Shown in pieces: positions 62,377 to 64,000 of a stretch of 64,000 bases of DNA (its first letter is position 1; each line of letters opens with the position of its first letter). The position numbers and the translations under genes are program-made. The notes below the pieces were generated by a model. That model was not told the DNA's origin, made no database searches, and worked only from the letters and a program-made list of their open reading frames with translations. Source of the stretch: Pontibacter kalidii (GTDB lineage Bacteria; Bacteroidota; Bacteroidia; Cytophagales; Hymenobacteraceae); contig NZ_CP111079.1 of assembly GCF_026278245.1 (NCBI RefSeq), positions 994,501-1,058,500 of the forward strand, in the 5' to 3' direction.

Positions 62377-62409
62377 AAGCCCGCAAATGTTACCGGCACC
62401 TGCGGGCTT
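62377..62409 (+). terminator. Probable terminator after the HdeD-like gene
   Basis: A perfect 9-bp stem (AAGCCCGCA at 62377-62385 with TGCGGGCTT at 62401-62409) closes a 15-base loop. The following sequence has a short T-run (ATACTTTTC). It lies 11 bases after the stop codon. Confidence 0.65.
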
Positions 62410-62735
62410 ATACTTTTCGCAGGCACCCCTCCTGGTACTTCTGATGCGTTCGGAGGTTCTATGTTGAGGTTCCGCCAAGCGCGCTGAAAGTATGAACAAG
62501 CCTCTCTCACCCAACTTTCTGCTGATTTTCCCGCGTATCCCATTGCCTGAGATACCCTCCTCTCGCGCAGCCAGCATGACCATCCAGGGGCCTGCTGAAG
62601 TATAAATTTTAGGTGACAGCGGTAGTGGCCGCACCGCTGTAAGAAGTATATTTTTGAGGGCGCTGGGAGAGCCAGGAGCGGAATCAGATTGGTAAACTTC
62701 TATATTTATCGCTATCTTAAGTAAAATTTGCGCCT
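62410..62735. other. Gap upstream of ppc
   Basis: About 325 bases. Minus-strand frames here are short and low in complexity. AAGTATA motifs occur at about 62596 and 62643. The ppc promoter must be within it. An AT-rich stretch at 62700-62730 is the best candidate region, without an exact consensus match. Confidence 0.45.
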
Positions 62736-64000
62736 ATGACACCCTCTGAAACCAAGCGAATAAATACTGCCTCCGAGGTTTTTAGCAACCTGGTTGGCAC
62801 ACGCTATGAAATGTATAACAGCCTGTTCTCGTCCCTGCCTTTCCACCGGGTCGAGAAAACAGGCGTGCTGCTCTCGTTGCTGGTGCTGCATTGCGAAGAA
62901 GGCTACCAGCGCCAGCTCAGCCCGCAGCAGATCATCCACAGCTTCTTTGAGCAGTATACCCATTACCGCACCGAGCAGGAGCAGAACGACCTCTTGTTCC
63001 GCTTTGTGCAGTACGCGGAGCGCCAGGTAGTGTTGTTTGATGCCCTGGAGGAAGCCGCTTTCCGCGATACCCACGACATGCACGGCATGGGCACCCTAAA
63101 GCAGCTCAGTGCAGCGGTGCTGCACCAGAAGGCGCAGGAGCAGCTTACCCAAAAACTGCAGGACTTTGCCGTGCGGACGGTGCTGACCGCGCACCCCACG
63201 CAGTTCTACCCGAGCAATGTGCTGGGTATCATCAACGACCTCTCGCAGGCGCTGGCAACAGACAATACTTCCCTGGCGCACTCTTACCTGCGGCAACTGG
63301 GCAAAACACCCTTCTTCAAAAAAGAGAAGCCCACTCCCTACGAGGAGGCCATTAGCCTGATCTGGTTTCTGGAAAACGTCTTTTACCGTGCTGCCGGTAA
63401 CATCATCTCCTACCTAAGCTCCCAGTTTCCGGATGCGGTCCGCGCAGGCTCTAAAATGCTGCGGATGGGTTTCTGGCCGGGTGGAGACCGGGACGGAAAC
63501 CCCTTTGTGAAGGCCGATACGACGCTGCAGGTAGCCGATGCCCTGCGGGGTGCCATCATCAGGGCATATTACGCAGATGTGCGCCAGCTCCGGCGGCGTT
63601 TAACGTTCCGGGGAGTGGAGGATTTGGTAAAAGACCTGGAGGCCAGGCTGTACAATAACCTGTTTGTTCCCGATTACAAGCTGGACATCAAACAGGAGGA
63701 CATTCTAAGCTCGTTGCAGGAAATCAGGAGGCTGCTGCTGGAGGAGCACAACAGTTTATTTCTGAGTCTGGTGGAGGAGTTGATCACCAAGGTGGAGCTC
63801 TTCGGCCTGTTTTTCGCCTCCCTGGACATCCGCCAGGACTCCTCCGTGCACGCCGCCCTTTACGAGGAGTTGTCGGTGCGTACTACTCTCCTGCCGAAGG
63901 ACTATGCGCAACTGCCGGAGGAGGAGAAGCTGGCCGCGTTGCAAGGTATAGGCGGAAGTATGATTTCCCCTGATCTGCTGGAAGATGATGAACTGCTGCA
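62736..64000 (+). CDS. ppc: Phosphoenolpyruvate carboxylase, N-terminal part (partial)
   Basis: The first 421 residues of an enzyme of about 850 residues; the gene runs off the right edge. It starts at ATG 62736 (MTPSETKRINTASE). The catalytic motif TAHPTQ is at about residues 149-154 and the phosphate-binding GGDRDGNP at about 250-257. It makes oxaloacetate from PEP and bicarbonate, replenishing the TCA cycle. Bicarbonate also arises from urea hydrolysis, but no direct link is shown. Confidence 0.93.
   Translation, partial: MTPSETKRINTASEVFSNLVGTRYEMYNSLFSSLPFHRVEKTGVLLSLLVLHCEEGYQRQLSPQQIIHSFFEQYTHYRTEQEQNDLLFRFVQYAERQVVLFDALEEAAFRDTHDMHGMGTLKQLSAAVLHQKAQEQLTQKLQDFAVRTVLTAHPTQFYPSNVLGIINDLSQALATDNTSLAHSYLRQLGKTPFFKKEKPTPYEEAISLIWFLENVFYRAAGNIISYLSSQFPDAVRAGSKMLRMGFWPGGDRDGNPFVKADTTLQVADALRGAIIRAYYADVRQLRRRLTFRGVEDLVKDLEARLYNNLFVPDYKLDIKQEDILSSLQEIRRLLLEEHNSLFLSLVEELITKVELFGLFFASLDIRQDSSVHAALYEELSVRTTLLPKDYAQLPEEEKLAALQGIGGSMISPDLLEDDELL

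Overview
The window looks like the chromosome of a Bacteroidota, order Cytophagales, most like Hymenobacteraceae (Pontibacter or a relative). This is an inference from gene families (DUF5777, DUF5690, CHRD, DUF4142, DUF983, ECF sigma factor followed by a barrel-bearing anti-sigma candidate), from TAnnTTTG-like -7 promoter elements, from AT-rich intergenic repeats, and from a strikingly frequent heptamer, AAGTATA. No rRNA, CRISPR array, insertion sequence or phage gene was seen. One tRNA-Ser(GGA) lies at 5863-5950.

Layout. 1-5797: housekeeping and envelope genes (a PP2C/RsbU-like phosphatase, polysaccharide deacetylase, glycosyltransferase 2, TatD nuclease, asparaginase). 6183-10546 (minus strand): an ECF sigma factor and candidate trans-envelope anti-sigma, then CHRD, mono-haem cytochrome, YceI and DUF5777 genes. 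11069-13848: a transporter-like DUF5690 protein, two small membrane genes and a TetR regulator. 14977-25206: urease module 1. 25843-29221: M20 amidohydrolase and GH3 lipoprotein. 29362-34844: a stress-type regulon under a second ECF sigma factor (cyanophycinase, cupredoxin, DUF4142, GH15, DoxX-like). 35272-38741: MscS channel, AraC regulator, DUF983. 39639-41718: two-component system. 42062-56452: porin plus urease module 2 plus metal transport. 56839-61382: a cluster resembling quinone or electrophile detoxification sets. 61799-64000: HdeD-like protein and the start of PEP carboxylase.

The centrepiece is a duplicated, self-contained urease system. Each copy of about 10 kb has ureA-ureB-ureC-ureE-ureF-ureG-ureD-hypA-hypB-second ureE, followed by a FecB/FecC/FecE-type ABC importer. 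The nickel chaperones HypA and HypB are present although no hydrogenase gene is. Copy 2 is preceded by a porin, an array of direct repeats suited to an OmpR-type regulator, and a two-component system. It is followed by a GNAT acetyltransferase and a TonB-dependent receptor. Both UreC proteins carry a 43-residue N-terminal extension with a twin-arginine motif and hydrophobic stretch, conserved in protein but not in DNA between the copies. The enzyme may therefore be exported or membrane-tethered after cytoplasmic nickel loading. The proposed scheme is inference: a metal chelate enters by the TonB receptor and ABC importer, HypA/HypB/UreE/UreE2 pass nickel to UreDFG, and urea enters by the porin. 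The two modules show identical DNA patches within diverged sequence, which suggests gene conversion.
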